A stretch of DNA of 49,003 bases, from NCBI RefSeq assembly GCF_012911845.1, contig NZ_JAAXCU010000014.1, positions 1 through 49,003 on the forward strand, read 5' to 3'. The notes below the pieces were generated by a model. That model was not told the DNA's origin. It did not search any database and saw only the letters and a program-made list of their open reading frames with translations. A program made the position numbers and the translations under genes. This document shows positions 26,828 through 35,413 of this stretch, in pieces (the first letter of the stretch is position 1; every line of letters begins with the position of its first letter). The DNA is from Bacillus sp. RO2 (GTDB taxonomy: Bacteria > Bacillota > Bacilli > Bacillales > Bacillaceae_I).

Positions 26828-28633
26828 ATGGAATCCAATAACAAGATGCTCGAAATTAAAAGCAGAATATTTGATTTTTTCCTTTCGTCTTCCAATCTTA
26901 CACAAACTACTTTTCTCACACAGTTACAGCTGTTATTGAAAGAAGAACTCCAAGCAGAACAAGCTATTGTAACGTTAAAAGGGAATCTTCTCTCACAAAA
27001 CCAATCTATTATTTGTGAACAGGCAACCTCCTATACTATTCATTCAGGTGAAGGTAGTGATGTGGAAAATGTTATCATTCCTCTTTTTGATGAGGAACAT
27101 GCAATCGGCAAAATTGACCTGCATTTTCAATCTCCTGTACCTCTTCCATTAGATAGCTTCAATCAAATGTCAAAAGAACTCTCAATAATTTTTCAACATT
27201 ATAATCAATACATACATAAAAGAAATGAAGAAAAACAATATCAAGAATTGTACACCATCACTTCCAAGTTTCATTCGGCCATAAAGGTAGACGGAATCTT
27301 ATCTGAAGTGATTAAACTATTACAAAGAATGTATGAGGATTTTTCTTACCTTCTCTTACTTACTTCAGATAATGATGATCTAAAGCATCTGCCAATAAAA
27401 AAATTGGATTTTGATGACAACAATATCTGTGCTATGAATGCCTATGTGACAGGCGAGGTTCAATATGAAAATTGCATTAAAGATAGAAGAGCGAATATTT
27501 ATATCCCTATAAAGGGCGGGCAAGGGGTATATGGTGTCATGCAGATCATTTCTTTAGATGCTGCGACCCTTCCTGAATCAGAAATCAAGTTCATTAAACT
27601 ACTTGCAGATGAAACAGGTGCAGCGCTTGAGAATACACAACTTTATGAACAATCCAAGCAGGTTATATCTGATTTGCAACTTATCAATGAAACCTCCCAT
27701 CAATTGAATACGAACTTAAGGCTTACCGAAGTGACCTCCTTTATGGTGAAAAAAATTCTTCAGTCCTTTCATGCAAAAGAAGTAGCATTCGTTTTTTATC
27801 AAGAAAAAGGCACGGAGATTTTGCCAGGTTCAACAAAATTCTTTAAGCAACATGACATAGAAGAATATCTGCTGCATATGAAGGAGTTTATATTTTCCGA
27901 TGAGGAACCCCTTTTTATTGGAGATCTTCGTGTACATAAACGTTTATCGGACCTTCCCTTCTGTTCTTGCATGGTGATCCCCATGCTCATACCAAATGGG
28001 GGGAGAGGGGCTTGTGTAGTGGCACATCCCTTGCCGTATTTTTTCAGCTTTGAACAATTTAAGCTCTTGCAATCACTTATTCACCATTCGACTTTGGCTT
28101 TTAATAACTCCATGCTACGGGAGGAATTGGAGAAATACGTGATAACCGATTATTTGACAAAACTTTATTCTAGAAAATATTTGGATGATAAAATAGAGAA
28201 ATCAATGAAAAATGATTCCTATGGGACATTCATTCTTTTGGATATCGATGACTTTAAAATTGTAAATGACACGTTTGGCCATCAGGTAGGAGATAAAATC
28301 CTCATCCAGGTCGCCGATATTATAAAGGGAAACATCAGAGAGACCGATATCGGAGCAAGATGGGGCGGAGAAGAACTTGCTATTTATTTACCAAAAGTAG
28401 ATTTGAAATTAGGGGAGAGTATAGTCCTTAGAATTATAGAAAAGATTAGGGAACAGACGAATCCAGGAGTAACGGTTTCATGTGGAATTTCATTTTGGAA
28501 CAAGAATACTCAGGATTCACCAAGGGACCTCTTTCACAGAGCGGACTATGCCCTTTATAAAGCGAAGGATCAAGGGAAAGACCAATTATTTATAGAGGAT
28601 TTTTCCGAAACAAGTAAAAAGGTTAAAACCTAA
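26828..28633 (+). CDS. ytrP: GAF-GGDEF protein YtrP
   Basis: 601 residues from ATG 26828, with AAAAGGTG 6 bp upstream. Two GAF-like regions (about 145-270 and 290-425) precede a GGDEF domain (about 432-595). The active-site motif is GGEEL (513-517), with metal-binding LDIDDFKIVNDTFGHQ (471-486). A possible inhibitory RxxD site, RETD, sits at 504-507, five residues before the motif. This suggests a functional diguanylate cyclase with feedback control, although the final Leu in place of Phe is atypical. Cytosolic; no membrane segments. Same place as B. subtilis ytrP next to rpsD. Confidence 0.9.
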   Translation: MESNNKMLEIKSRIFDFFLSSSNLTQTTFLTQLQLLLKEELQAEQAIVTLKGNLLSQNQSIICEQATSYTIHSGEGSDVENVIIPLFDEEHAIGKIDLHFQSPVPLPLDSFNQMSKELSIIFQHYNQYIHKRNEEKQYQELYTITSKFHSAIKVDGILSEVIKLLQRMYEDFSYLLLLTSDNDDLKHLPIKKLDFDDNNICAMNAYVTGEVQYENCIKDRRANIYIPIKGGQGVYGVMQIISLDAATLPESEIKFIKLLADETGAALENTQLYEQSKQVISDLQLINETSHQLNTNLRLTEVTSFMVKKILQSFHAKEVAFVFYQEKGTEILPGSTKFFKQHDIEEYLLHMKEFIFSDEEPLFIGDLRVHKRLSDLPFCSCMVIPMLIPNGGRGACVVAHPLPYFFSFEQFKLLQSLIHHSTLAFNNSMLREELEKYVITDYLTKLYSRKYLDDKIEKSMKNDSYGTFILLDIDDFKIVNDTFGHQVGDKILIQVADIIKGNIRETDIGARWGGEELAIYLPKVDLKLGESIVLRIIEKIREQTNPGVTVSCGISFWNKNTQDSPRDLFHRADYALYKAKDQGKDQLFIEDFSETSKKVKT

Positions 28634-28642
28634 TGACACACT

Positions 28643-28672
28643 CCCTTCATCTGTTACAGATGAAGGGTTTAT
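28643..28672 (+). terminator. Terminator of ytrP
   Basis: CCCTTCATCTGT and ACAGATGAAGGG form a tight stem followed by TTTAT. Confidence 0.8.
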
Positions 28673-28703
28673 ACATTCTGGAATTAATTTTAGCGACCAC
28701 CGA

Positions 28704-28718
28704 AGAAAACGCTTTCAT
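28704..28718. promoter_or_regulatory. Perfect CcpA cre site upstream of megL
   Basis: On the minus strand ATGAAAGCGTTTTCT fits WTGNAANCGNWNNCW at every position. It lies 58 bp before megL and overlaps a possible -35 (TTTCAT 28713-28718, 17-bp spacer, TATGCT 28736-28741), a position that fits repression. Confidence 0.8.
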
Positions 28719-28776
28719 TTTTCTGTTGTTTGCCATATGCTAGTAATGGATGGGAAATTGGAAGGGAGAAATTTTT

Positions 28777-29964
28777 ATGGATAAGCAGAAAAAACAGCAG
28801 TTTGAGACGGAAGTTATTCATCATGGATATGATAGTTCCATTTATCAAGGAAGCTTGGCACCGCCAATCTTTCAAACTTCTACTTTTTCCTTTCAAACGG
28901 CACAACAAGGGGAAAACAGATTTGCAGGAGAAGAAGAGGGCTACATTTATTCAAGACTTGGAAATCCCACAGTAAAAATGCTAGAAGAGCGGATAGCAGC
29001 CCTTGAAAACGGTGAAACAGGTCTTGCATTCGGATCGGGTATGGCAGCAGTGTCCGCTGTATTGATCGCATTAACGAAAAGCAACGACCACATCCTTTGT
29101 TCACAAGGGATCTATGGATGCACGTTTGGCCTATTACAATTATTGAAAGATAAATATAATGTGTCACATAGCTTTTGTACGATGCAGACAGAATCGGAAA
29201 TCAGAGAAGCCATCCAACCAGAGACGACATGCATCTATGTGGAAACACCAATCAATCCGACCATGGCATTAATAGACTTGGAACTTATCGTTTCCATTGC
29301 TAAAGAGAAAAATATTAAGGTAGTAGTTGATAACACCTTCTGCTCTCCTTATTTGCAGAAGCCGCTAGATCTAGGCTGTGATATTGTGATTCACAGTGCG
29401 ACTAAGTACATTGGCGGACATGGGGATGTAATCGCTGGTTTGATTGTCGGTTCTAAAGAGATGATTACAGAAATATCCATGACTACATTAAAAGATATTG
29501 GTGGCGTCATGTCTCCGTTTGATGCGTGGCTACTGATTCGTGGCCTGAAGACTTTGCACGTCCGCTTGGACCGCCATTGTGATAATGCCGAATATATTTT
29601 TGAACAACTAGAAACACACCCAATTGTCGAGAAGGTTTTTTATCCAGGTGATAAGAAGAGTGAAGCATATCCGATCATGCAAAAACAGATGAAAAAAGGT
29701 GGGGGGCTTATTTCTTTTACCATTAAGGGTGGAAAAGAGGAAGCACAAAGACTATTAAATGAATTGAAGCTGATTAAAATTGCAGTAAGTCTAGGAGATG
29801 CGGAAACCTTGATACAGCATCCGGCTACGATGACCCATGCGGTTGTACCAAAAGAAAACCGAGAATTGATGGGAATAACAGACAGCCTGCTGCGCCTCTC
29901 TGTAGGCCTGGAAGGCAAAGAAGACATATGGCAAGACCTCAAAAAAGCATTAGATAGTTTATAA
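28777..29964 (+). CDS. megL: Methionine gamma-lyase (Cys/Met metabolism PLP enzyme)
   Basis: 395 residues from ATG 28777, with GAAGGGAGAA upstream. The PLP lysine is Lys210 in HSATKYIGGHGD. Cys115 in IYGCTFGLL matches the active-site Cys116 region of Pseudomonas methionine gamma-lyase, which separates this branch from cystathionine gamma-synthase/lyase. SGMAAVSAV and ETPINPT are fold signatures. It should split methionine into methanethiol, 2-oxobutyrate and ammonia. A perfect cre upstream implies CcpA repression on good carbon sources. Cystathionine gamma-lyase is the alternative. Confidence 0.88.
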   Translation: MDKQKKQQFETEVIHHGYDSSIYQGSLAPPIFQTSTFSFQTAQQGENRFAGEEEGYIYSRLGNPTVKMLEERIAALENGETGLAFGSGMAAVSAVLIALTKSNDHILCSQGIYGCTFGLLQLLKDKYNVSHSFCTMQTESEIREAIQPETTCIYVETPINPTMALIDLELIVSIAKEKNIKVVVDNTFCSPYLQKPLDLGCDIVIHSATKYIGGHGDVIAGLIVGSKEMITEISMTTLKDIGGVMSPFDAWLLIRGLKTLHVRLDRHCDNAEYIFEQLETHPIVEKVFYPGDKKSEAYPIMQKQMKKGGGLISFTIKGGKEEAQRLLNELKLIKIAVSLGDAETLIQHPATMTHAVVPKENRELMGITDSLLRLSVGLEGKEDIWQDLKKALDSL

Positions 29965-29973
29965 GAAACATAG

Positions 29974-30018
29974 AAAAAGCGTCTACCCCTTTTGTTTGAG
30001 GTTAGACGCTTTTTTTCA
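29974..30018 (+). terminator. Terminator of megL
   Basis: AAAAAGCGTCTA and TTAGACGCTTTTTTT form a stem around CCCCTTTTGTTTGAGG. Confidence 0.88.
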
Positions 30019-30041
30019 TGAGATAAGAAATTATTTAATAC

Positions 30042-30171
30042 GGTTGATTTCCGTTCCAGGCGCTTCGCTTGCCTGCGGGCGGTCCGTGAGCCTCCTCAGG
30101 CTTCGCCTTCCGGGGTCTCTCCAGTCCATTCCTCCCGCGGGCGTCTACACGCCTTCCACTCCAATCAACAA
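30042..30171 (-). repeat. Dispersed palindromic repeat, copy 4
   Basis: Starts TTGATTTCCGTTCCAGGCGC and ends CCACTCCAATCAACA, in reverse orientation relative to copy 5, which lies 60 bp away. Together they form an inverted pair in the convergent megL-ytsP gap. Confidence 0.9.
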
Positions 30172-30231
30172 GGTGGCTTCATGTATTTGTAGGGTTTTTG
30201 AAAAGGTATTACATAGGATTACGTTATTTTT

Positions 30232-30363
30232 AGCTGTGAATTGGAGCAAATGGCGTAGACTCCAGCGGGGGAGTAACGGTAGCTTGAGACCCCGCAACGA
30301 AGTGAGGAGGCTCAAGCACCGTCCCGCGGAAAGCGAAGCCATTTACGGAAAGGAACAGCGGCT
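30232..30363 (+). repeat. Dispersed palindromic repeat, copy 5
   Basis: Starts AGCTGTGAATTGGAGC, has the core GCTTGAGACCCCGCAACG and ends GGAAAGGAACAGCG. Forms an inverted pair with copy 4. Confidence 0.9.
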
Positions 30364-30400
30364 ATTAACTATTCACTTATGTTCTTTTACTGGATCTTTC

Positions 30401-30892
30401 TTATGCTCCAGCAAGCAAGATAGATACAAATTTCTCCAGATAGACTTTATCCAGCTCATCAAAACGATCCTTGATTGGGCTATCAATATCAAGAACCCCG
30501 ATAACCTTCCCATCTACTACCATCGGAACAACAATCTCTGACTGTGACGCTGCATCACAAGCGATATGACCCGGGAAAGCATGCACATCAGCAACAAGTT
30601 GTGTTTCCATGGAAGATGCAGCCGTTCCGCATACACCGCGGCCAAATGGAATTCTTACACATGCAGGCAAGCCTTGAAACGGTCCCAACACCAACATGCC
30701 TTGTTTAGACTCATCTGTTAAGTAAAAGCCAACCCAATTCACTTCCGTTAAGAATACATTTAACAAAGCGGATGCATTGGAAATGTTGGCAATGAAATTA
30801 GGCTCATCGGCAATAAGAGCTTGCAGTTGTTTTAGCACAAGTTCGTAGTTTTCTTCTCTTGTACCTTTATAGTTTTCGACTTGAAACATCAT
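30401..30892 (-). CDS. ytsP: Free methionine-(R)-sulfoxide reductase, GAF domain (YtsP)
   Basis: 163 residues, a single GAF domain. The three cysteines typical of fRMsr are present at 78, 88 and 112 (LPACVRIPFGRGVCGT and GHIACDAAS), so the protein is likely catalytic rather than a sensor. It reduces free Met-R-sulfoxide in the cytosol. GAGGGG lies 3 bp before ATG 30892 and 6 bp before ATG 30889; the second is the better start. B. subtilis ytsP occupies the same place. Its neighbour megL is also a methionine enzyme. Confidence 0.9.
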   Translation of the reverse strand: MMFQVENYKGTREENYELVLKQLQALIADEPNFIANISNASALLNVFLTEVNWVGFYLTDESKQGMLVLGPFQGLPACVRIPFGRGVCGTAASSMETQLVADVHAFPGHIACDAASQSEIVVPMVVDGKVIGVLDIDSPIKDRFDELDKVYLEKFVSILLAGA

Positions 30893-31041
30893 AATCCCCT
30901 CGCATTTTCATAGCTAATTGTGGAAAAACAACAACAAAAGTAGAATACCTAATGAAGTTGTCGACATTTAATAAAAGGATATACGTTCATCTTCACGAAA
31001 TCAATAATTAAGAATCGAAATCACCAGAAAGGGTGAAGAAG

Positions 31042-31671
31042 ATGGAAAAGACAAAGCAAAGAATCATTGATGCAGCAATTATTCTTTTTAATACTAAAGG
31101 GTTTGATGGCACCTCTGTACGGGAGCTTGCTAAGAAAGCAAATGTAAACGTGGGGCACATCTCCTATTATTTTAATAATAAAGCAGGTCTGCAAGAACAT
31201 CTACTATCTAGTTTCTTTGATCAGTATGTTTCCATTTTAGATAAAGTTTACAAAAAAATGTCCTCTTACACTGCAAAGGAATGCCTTTTGGAATGTGTGG
31301 AAAAAACCATGCAGTTTCATCGTGAGAATCGTCAATTGGCAAGGTACGTTTACCGGGAGCTTACGTTTGATACTATTCTTGTCAGGGAAATCATGTCTAC
31401 GTATTTGACGAAGGAGAAGTATTACTATAAAGCAATTTTAGAGAAAGGGCATAAAAAGAAGGAGTTTCATGTTCCGTCTGTTCTGATGGCTGTCATGCAA
31501 TTGAAGAGTATGATTAGTACGCCGTTTTTGCAGTCTCAGTATTTGGCGGAGGTTTGGCATATAATGCCGTATGAAACGTCTGCGGTGGATCAGTATGAGA
31601 AGGTGATTGTTCAGTGGTTAGAGCAGTTTATTTTTGTGGAGCAAGAGCAGTTAGAGAAAATTGCATTATAA
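31042..31671 (+). CDS. refZ: RefZ (YttP), TetR-family regulator of FtsZ
   Basis: 209 residues from ATG 31042, after AGAAAGGGTG; an upstream GTG overlaps the ribosome site. N-terminal TetR helix-turn-helix (ILFNTKGFDGTSVRELAKKA followed by VGHISYYFNNKAGLQEHL). Sequence and place between ytsP and hisJ match B. subtilis RefZ, which binds sites on the origin side of the chromosome and tunes FtsZ ring position during sporulation. Upstream TTGTCGACA (about 30958-30966) resembles a Spo0A box, and AAAGGATAT with a downstream GAAAT resembles a sigma-H promoter; both are weak. Confidence 0.9.
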   Translation: MEKTKQRIIDAAIILFNTKGFDGTSVRELAKKANVNVGHISYYFNNKAGLQEHLLSSFFDQYVSILDKVYKKMSSYTAKECLLECVEKTMQFHRENRQLARYVYRELTFDTILVREIMSTYLTKEKYYYKAILEKGHKKKEFHVPSVLMAVMQLKSMISTPFLQSQYLAEVWHIMPYETSAVDQYEKVIVQWLEQFIFVEQEQLEKIAL

Positions 31672-31681
31672 TATTCCACTT

Positions 31682-31868
31682 ACTGTTGAACTTCGCTGCA
31701 GGCGCTTCGCTTTCCGCAGGCGGTCCAGGAGCCTCCTCACAACGCTTCAGGGGTCTCCCCTGTCCCTTCCTCCCGCAGAACAAAGAAGGCTTCGGCAGCG
31801 ATACATCGCACGAAGAAAATGTGCTAGCATTTTCGAGGAGTCTTCGCGCCCTCCGCTCAGATCAACAT
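31682..31868 (-). repeat. Dispersed palindromic repeat, copy 6, long variant
   Basis: Starts CTGTTGAACTTCGCTGCAGG and ends near CAGATCAACA. About 60 extra bp near 31788-31845 match, in inverse orientation, the insert in copy 8, including CATCGCACGAAGAAAATG. In the convergent refZ-hisJ gap. Confidence 0.85.
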
Positions 31869-31876
31869 GGATATTC

Positions 31877-32677
31877 TTATAATAACTCTTTATCCATGAA
31901 TTCATATCCTTGACCTAGTCCCTTTGCTGTGTGTGCGTCGGATCCGTACACGAGAGGGATTTTTCTTTTTTTTGCTTCTTTTGCAATGGATGTTGGTGGA
32001 TAGGAATCTTTACATAGTGGTTTAACAAATCCTGCACCATTATAGTCCAGTTCATACCCTTTTAGAGCGATTGCATCCAGAATTGGATTGGCATATTCTT
32101 GAATAGGTCTAGTGTGTGGAAAGCGTTTTTTGAATTTTTCTACCAAAGTAATATGGCCGATTCTTTTTGGTTTGTATGGGCCTAAATCAGAGTTGATGGA
32201 TGTTAAGAGAGTGGAAAAATAAGATTCATAAACTGCTGAAAGCCCTCCGAAAACCCCGATAATTCTTTCAAACTCATCCTCACTGAAGTCTAAGCAATAA
32301 TAGGACTCCTCATTTTTTAAAAAATGAACAGATAATATGCTGTCATCCAAAAGGGGTCCCAGTTCTCCTAAAACTTCACGTGTTTCTTTTTCGTATCCAT
32401 CAATATAATCCACTTCCAAACCTATGTTAATTTTTATGGCAGATGCATAAAAGGACTTTATTTTCTTCAACTCTTCCATATAAGCAGGAATGCTGTCCCA
32501 ATCCATGGCACTATCCTTATCAGGGGCTGGATCGGTAAATGATTTGGGTAGTGGGGCGTGCTCTGTAAAGGAAATCTCTTTGTATTTTAGTTGTAAAGCA
32601 TGTTTAATATACTTTTCTATCGTATCTGTGCTACCATGCGGACAATAGGGGGTATGGACATGTTTGTCGATAATCAA
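31877..32677 (-). CDS. hisJ: Histidinol-phosphatase HisJ, PHP family
   Basis: 266 residues from TTG 32677 with GGAGGG upstream. PHP metal motifs: His6-x-His8 (KHVHTPYCPHG), the glutamate in GLEVDYIDGYE, SVHF, and the C-terminal GSDAHT. It hydrolyses histidinol phosphate in histidine synthesis. As in B. subtilis it is apart from the his operon, between refZ and ezrA. Confidence 0.92.
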   Translation of the reverse strand: MIIDKHVHTPYCPHGSTDTIEKYIKHALQLKYKEISFTEHAPLPKSFTDPAPDKDSAMDWDSIPAYMEELKKIKSFYASAIKINIGLEVDYIDGYEKETREVLGELGPLLDDSILSVHFLKNEESYYCLDFSEDEFERIIGVFGGLSAVYESYFSTLLTSINSDLGPYKPKRIGHITLVEKFKKRFPHTRPIQEYANPILDAIALKGYELDYNGAGFVKPLCKDSYPPTSIAKEAKKRKIPLVYGSDAHTAKGLGQGYEFMDKELL

Positions 32678-32898
32678 GAAAAACCCTCCGATACTAGAAG
32701 AAATATGTAAAAAAATTAAAAATATTGGTCAAAAAATGTCGTTTACATGGTATCATAAAAACATTGAAATATAAATAAAATGGGCGTGGAATATATATTA
32801 GCCTATTTAGCTTTTTTATACATATATGAGTAATTGATTGAGATAAAAAAATGTACATAGAAGACAGGAATCACCATCCGGGTAGAAGGGGACTAGGT

Positions 32899-34590
32899 AT
32901 GGAGTATATTATTGGGATTTTAGCACTAGTAGTTATTTTTATCAGCATTAGTTTTGTTAGAAGAAAGAAGATTTATCAAGAAGTGGACCGCTTAGAGAAC
33001 TGGAAAGTATCGATCATGAACAAACCGGTATCAGAGGAACTATCTAAAGTGAAAGATTTAAACATGACCGGTCAGACGGAACAACTTTTTGAGAACTGGC
33101 GTTATCAATGGGATAATATCTTATCAACAGAACTAGTAAATATTGAAGAATATCTTTTTGATGCGGAAGATTTCGTTGATAAATATCGTTTCAAAAAAGC
33201 AAAAGATGTGTTGTCGTTAGCGGACAGTAAACTTCAGGATATTGAATTGAACATTAAAGCGATATACGATGAATTAGATGAACTGATCGGCAGCCAAGCA
33301 AAAAGTGCTGAAGAAAATGAAAAATTGGAAGCGAAATACTCTAATTTTAAAAAGCAACTGCTGAACCAACGCCATCAATACGGAAGCACAACCCCTTTAT
33401 TGGAGAAAGAACTGGAACAAATTCAACAGCACTTCACAGAATTTCACCAATCTATATCCAATGGAGATTATCTTGTTGCAAGAGAGTTGATTGCGAAAAT
33501 TGAAAAAGATCTAGAAGTTTTTGAAGCCAAACTAGAACATATTCCAGGGCTGTTAATTGAATGCCAGTCTGTCATTCCTAGTCAACTTGCCGAAGTGGAA
33601 ACTGGCTATAAGGAAATGCTTGCAGAAGGGTATATCCTAGATCATGTTAACCTGGAAAAAAGCATTGCTAGCCTTCAAGATAAACTTAAGCAGTCTACGA
33701 AGTTGCTTATGGAAACAAAGGTATTGGAAGCTAAAGAAGGCATTGAGCTTATTAAAACGGAAATGGATGATCTTTATGATCAGATTGAAAAAGAAGTCTT
33801 GGCAAAACACTATGTCGTAAAAGAACTTCCTTCTGTTGAAGCTATTTTAATCGCTTTGTCATCTGCGAGTGAAAAGACAAAGCAAGAAACCTACGTGGTG
33901 CAGGAAAGCTATCAGCTACAGCAGGAAGACATTCAAACTCAACAGAAAATAGAAGTATCCATGCATGCACTCAATGACCGTTATGAAAAACTAAGTGGCC
34001 ACCTTCTTGATCAAACCATTGCCTTCAGCATTTTAAAAGAAGAGTTGGAGGACATCTTTGAACAAATTAACTCTCTTCAGGACATCCATCAACAATATAC
34101 GGAAAGCTTGATGGCATTGCGGAAAGATGAAATGGCTGCAAGAGAGCAGTTGAACTCTTTAAGAAAAATGCTGTTTGAAGTAAAACGCTCTATAGAAAAA
34201 AGTAATATTCCTGGATTACCAAAAAACGTTTTTCAGGAGCTTTCCATGGCGAATGATCAGCTGAAGACTGTAACGGGGAAATTGGAAGAAAAACCGTTAA
34301 ATATCGTGGAAGTAAATGCTGTGCTATATGAAGCAGTAACAAGTGTTGAGAAATGCCATGAAGAAGCACTTGATATCCTTGATCATGCTTACTTAGCGGA
34401 AAGTATTATCCAGTATGGCAATAGATACCGCAGCAAACACCCTACCGTGCATCAAAGCTTAATAGAAGCAGAGCAGTTATTTAGAAATTATGAATATAAG
34501 AGTGCGTTGGAAGAAGCGGCTACTTCGCTAGAAAAGGTAGAACCAGGTGTATTGAAGAAAATAGAAAAAGTACTTGAAAAGGAAAACTAA
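32899..34590 (+). CDS. ezrA: Septation ring regulator EzrA
   Basis: 563 residues from ATG 32899, with AAGGGG 7 bp upstream; the length equals B. subtilis EzrA within one residue. One N-terminal membrane helix (about 3-22, IIGILALVVIFISISFV) is followed by RRKKIYQEVDRLENWK and a long series of spectrin-like helical bundles rich in Glu, Lys, Leu and Gln. It limits FtsZ ring formation at non-division sites and coordinates septal wall synthesis. A small membrane protein gene follows 3 bp later. Confidence 0.96.
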   Translation: MEYIIGILALVVIFISISFVRRKKIYQEVDRLENWKVSIMNKPVSEELSKVKDLNMTGQTEQLFENWRYQWDNILSTELVNIEEYLFDAEDFVDKYRFKKAKDVLSLADSKLQDIELNIKAIYDELDELIGSQAKSAEENEKLEAKYSNFKKQLLNQRHQYGSTTPLLEKELEQIQQHFTEFHQSISNGDYLVARELIAKIEKDLEVFEAKLEHIPGLLIECQSVIPSQLAEVETGYKEMLAEGYILDHVNLEKSIASLQDKLKQSTKLLMETKVLEAKEGIELIKTEMDDLYDQIEKEVLAKHYVVKELPSVEAILIALSSASEKTKQETYVVQESYQLQQEDIQTQQKIEVSMHALNDRYEKLSGHLLDQTIAFSILKEELEDIFEQINSLQDIHQQYTESLMALRKDEMAAREQLNSLRKMLFEVKRSIEKSNIPGLPKNVFQELSMANDQLKTVTGKLEEKPLNIVEVNAVLYEAVTSVEKCHEEALDILDHAYLAESIIQYGNRYRSKHPTVHQSLIEAEQLFRNYEYKSALEEAATSLEKVEPGVLKKIEKVLEKEN

Positions 34591-34593
34591 CAA

Positions 34594-34896
34594 GTGAAGT
34601 ACGCGCAAACTTTACTTGTAGCCATCCTACTCATCAGTGGGACCTTTATATGGTACAGTTTTTATACAACTTTTCAAGAAAAGAGAGACGAGGTTGCACA
34701 ACCTTCTATTTCTTCTCCTACACAAGAAGAAACAGGTGCCCCTCTTTCTGTAGATCAAGATAGGGATGAGAAAGTTATTATCCCACACATTTATCAAAAT
34801 GGACTCACTCACCAAATGGTCAATGAGTGGAACATAGAGGACGAACGTATCAGCATCGACCGCCTACTATCTCTACTAGAAAAAAACAAACCATAA
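34594..34896 (+). CDS. Small single-pass membrane protein after ezrA
   Basis: 100 residues from GTG 34594, three bases after the ezrA stop, with the weak site AAAGGAAA inside ezrA, so translational coupling is likely. One membrane helix (about 6-24, TLLVAILLISGTFIWYSFY), then a Ser/Pro/Glu-rich linker and an acidic helical C-terminal domain. Not recognised. Operon position suggests a link to division or the envelope, but that is only inference. A strong terminator follows. Confidence 0.75.
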   Translation: MKYAQTLLVAILLISGTFIWYSFYTTFQEKRDEVAQPSISSPTQEETGAPLSVDQDRDEKVIIPHIYQNGLTHQMVNEWNIEDERISIDRLLSLLEKNKP

Positions 34897-34934
34897 AAAA
34901 GGCTTGGATTCTCAAATCCAAGCCTTTTTTTAAA
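34897..34934 (+). terminator. Terminator of ezrA unit
   Basis: AAAAAAGGCTTGGATT, loop, AATCCAAGCCTTTTTTT. Confidence 0.93.
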
Positions 34935-34956
34935 TAATAAAGAAAGTATAAAATCC

Positions 34957-35083
34957 AGTTGATTTCCGTTCCATGCGCTTCGCTTGCCTGCGTGCGGTCC
35001 GTGAGCCTCCTCACTTCGTTGCGGGGTCTCACCTGTCCATTCCTCCCGCGGGCGTCTACGCGCCTTCCACTTCAATCAACAAG
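34957..35083 (-). repeat. Dispersed palindromic repeat, copy 7
   Basis: Starts GTTGATTTCCGTTCCATGCGC and ends TTCAATCAACAAG. Closely similar to copy 4. Forms an inverted pair with copy 8 about 85 bp away. Confidence 0.9.
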
Positions 35084-35167
35084 ATGGTTTCATTCACCTT
35101 ATGGTATAAGAAAAAGTATTGATCAGGTTAATTTGATAGTACATTAACTTATTGTTCTCGAAATTTA

Positions 35168-35355
35168 TAGCTGTTGATTGGAGAAAAAGGCGAAGACTCC
35201 TCGAAAATGCTACGCATTTTCTTCGTGCGATGTTTCGCTGCCGAAGCTTTCCTTGTCCTGAGCGAGATAGCGCTAGGTGGAGACCCCGCAGGCTTGCCGA
35301 AGAGGCTCTCGTCAGCCCCTAGGAAAGCGCAGCCGTTTGCGGAAAACAACAGCGG
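35168..35355 (+). repeat. Dispersed palindromic repeat, copy 8, long variant
   Basis: Starts AGCTGTTGATTGGAG and ends TTTGCGGAAAACAACAGCGG. Contains an insert near 35190-35256 (CATTTTCTTCGTGCGATG) shared with copy 6. Its left and right parts resemble copy 1 (AGCGCTAGGTGGAGACCCCGC). Confidence 0.88.
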
Positions 35356-35371
35356 AGAATAACCAAGCAAC

Positions 35372-35409
35372 TAAAAAAGAACCGGACGGTTTTGCCCGGT
35401 TCTTTTTAT
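35372..35409. terminator. Terminator of brnQ, usable on both strands
   Basis: AAAAAGAACCGG and CCGGTTCTTTTT pair around ACGGTTTTGC, immediately after the brnQ stop on the minus strand. Confidence 0.9.
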
Positions 35410-35413
35410 GGTA

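Noticed and set aside
28690-28908. Minus-strand ORF ending in KNESVFFGGR before megL
   Set aside because: The tail looks protein-like, but it overlaps the megL start and cre site and has no ribosome site; coding cannot be supported.
29996-30541. 181-codon plus-strand ORF downstream of megL
   Set aside because: It starts in the megL terminator and runs through palindromic repeats 4 and 5 and antisense into ytsP.
30957-31020. Firm Spo0A box and sigma-H promoter for refZ
   Set aside because: Each has mismatches at key positions (TGTCGAC rather than TGTCGAA; GAAA rather than GAAT), so noted only as weak in the gene entry.
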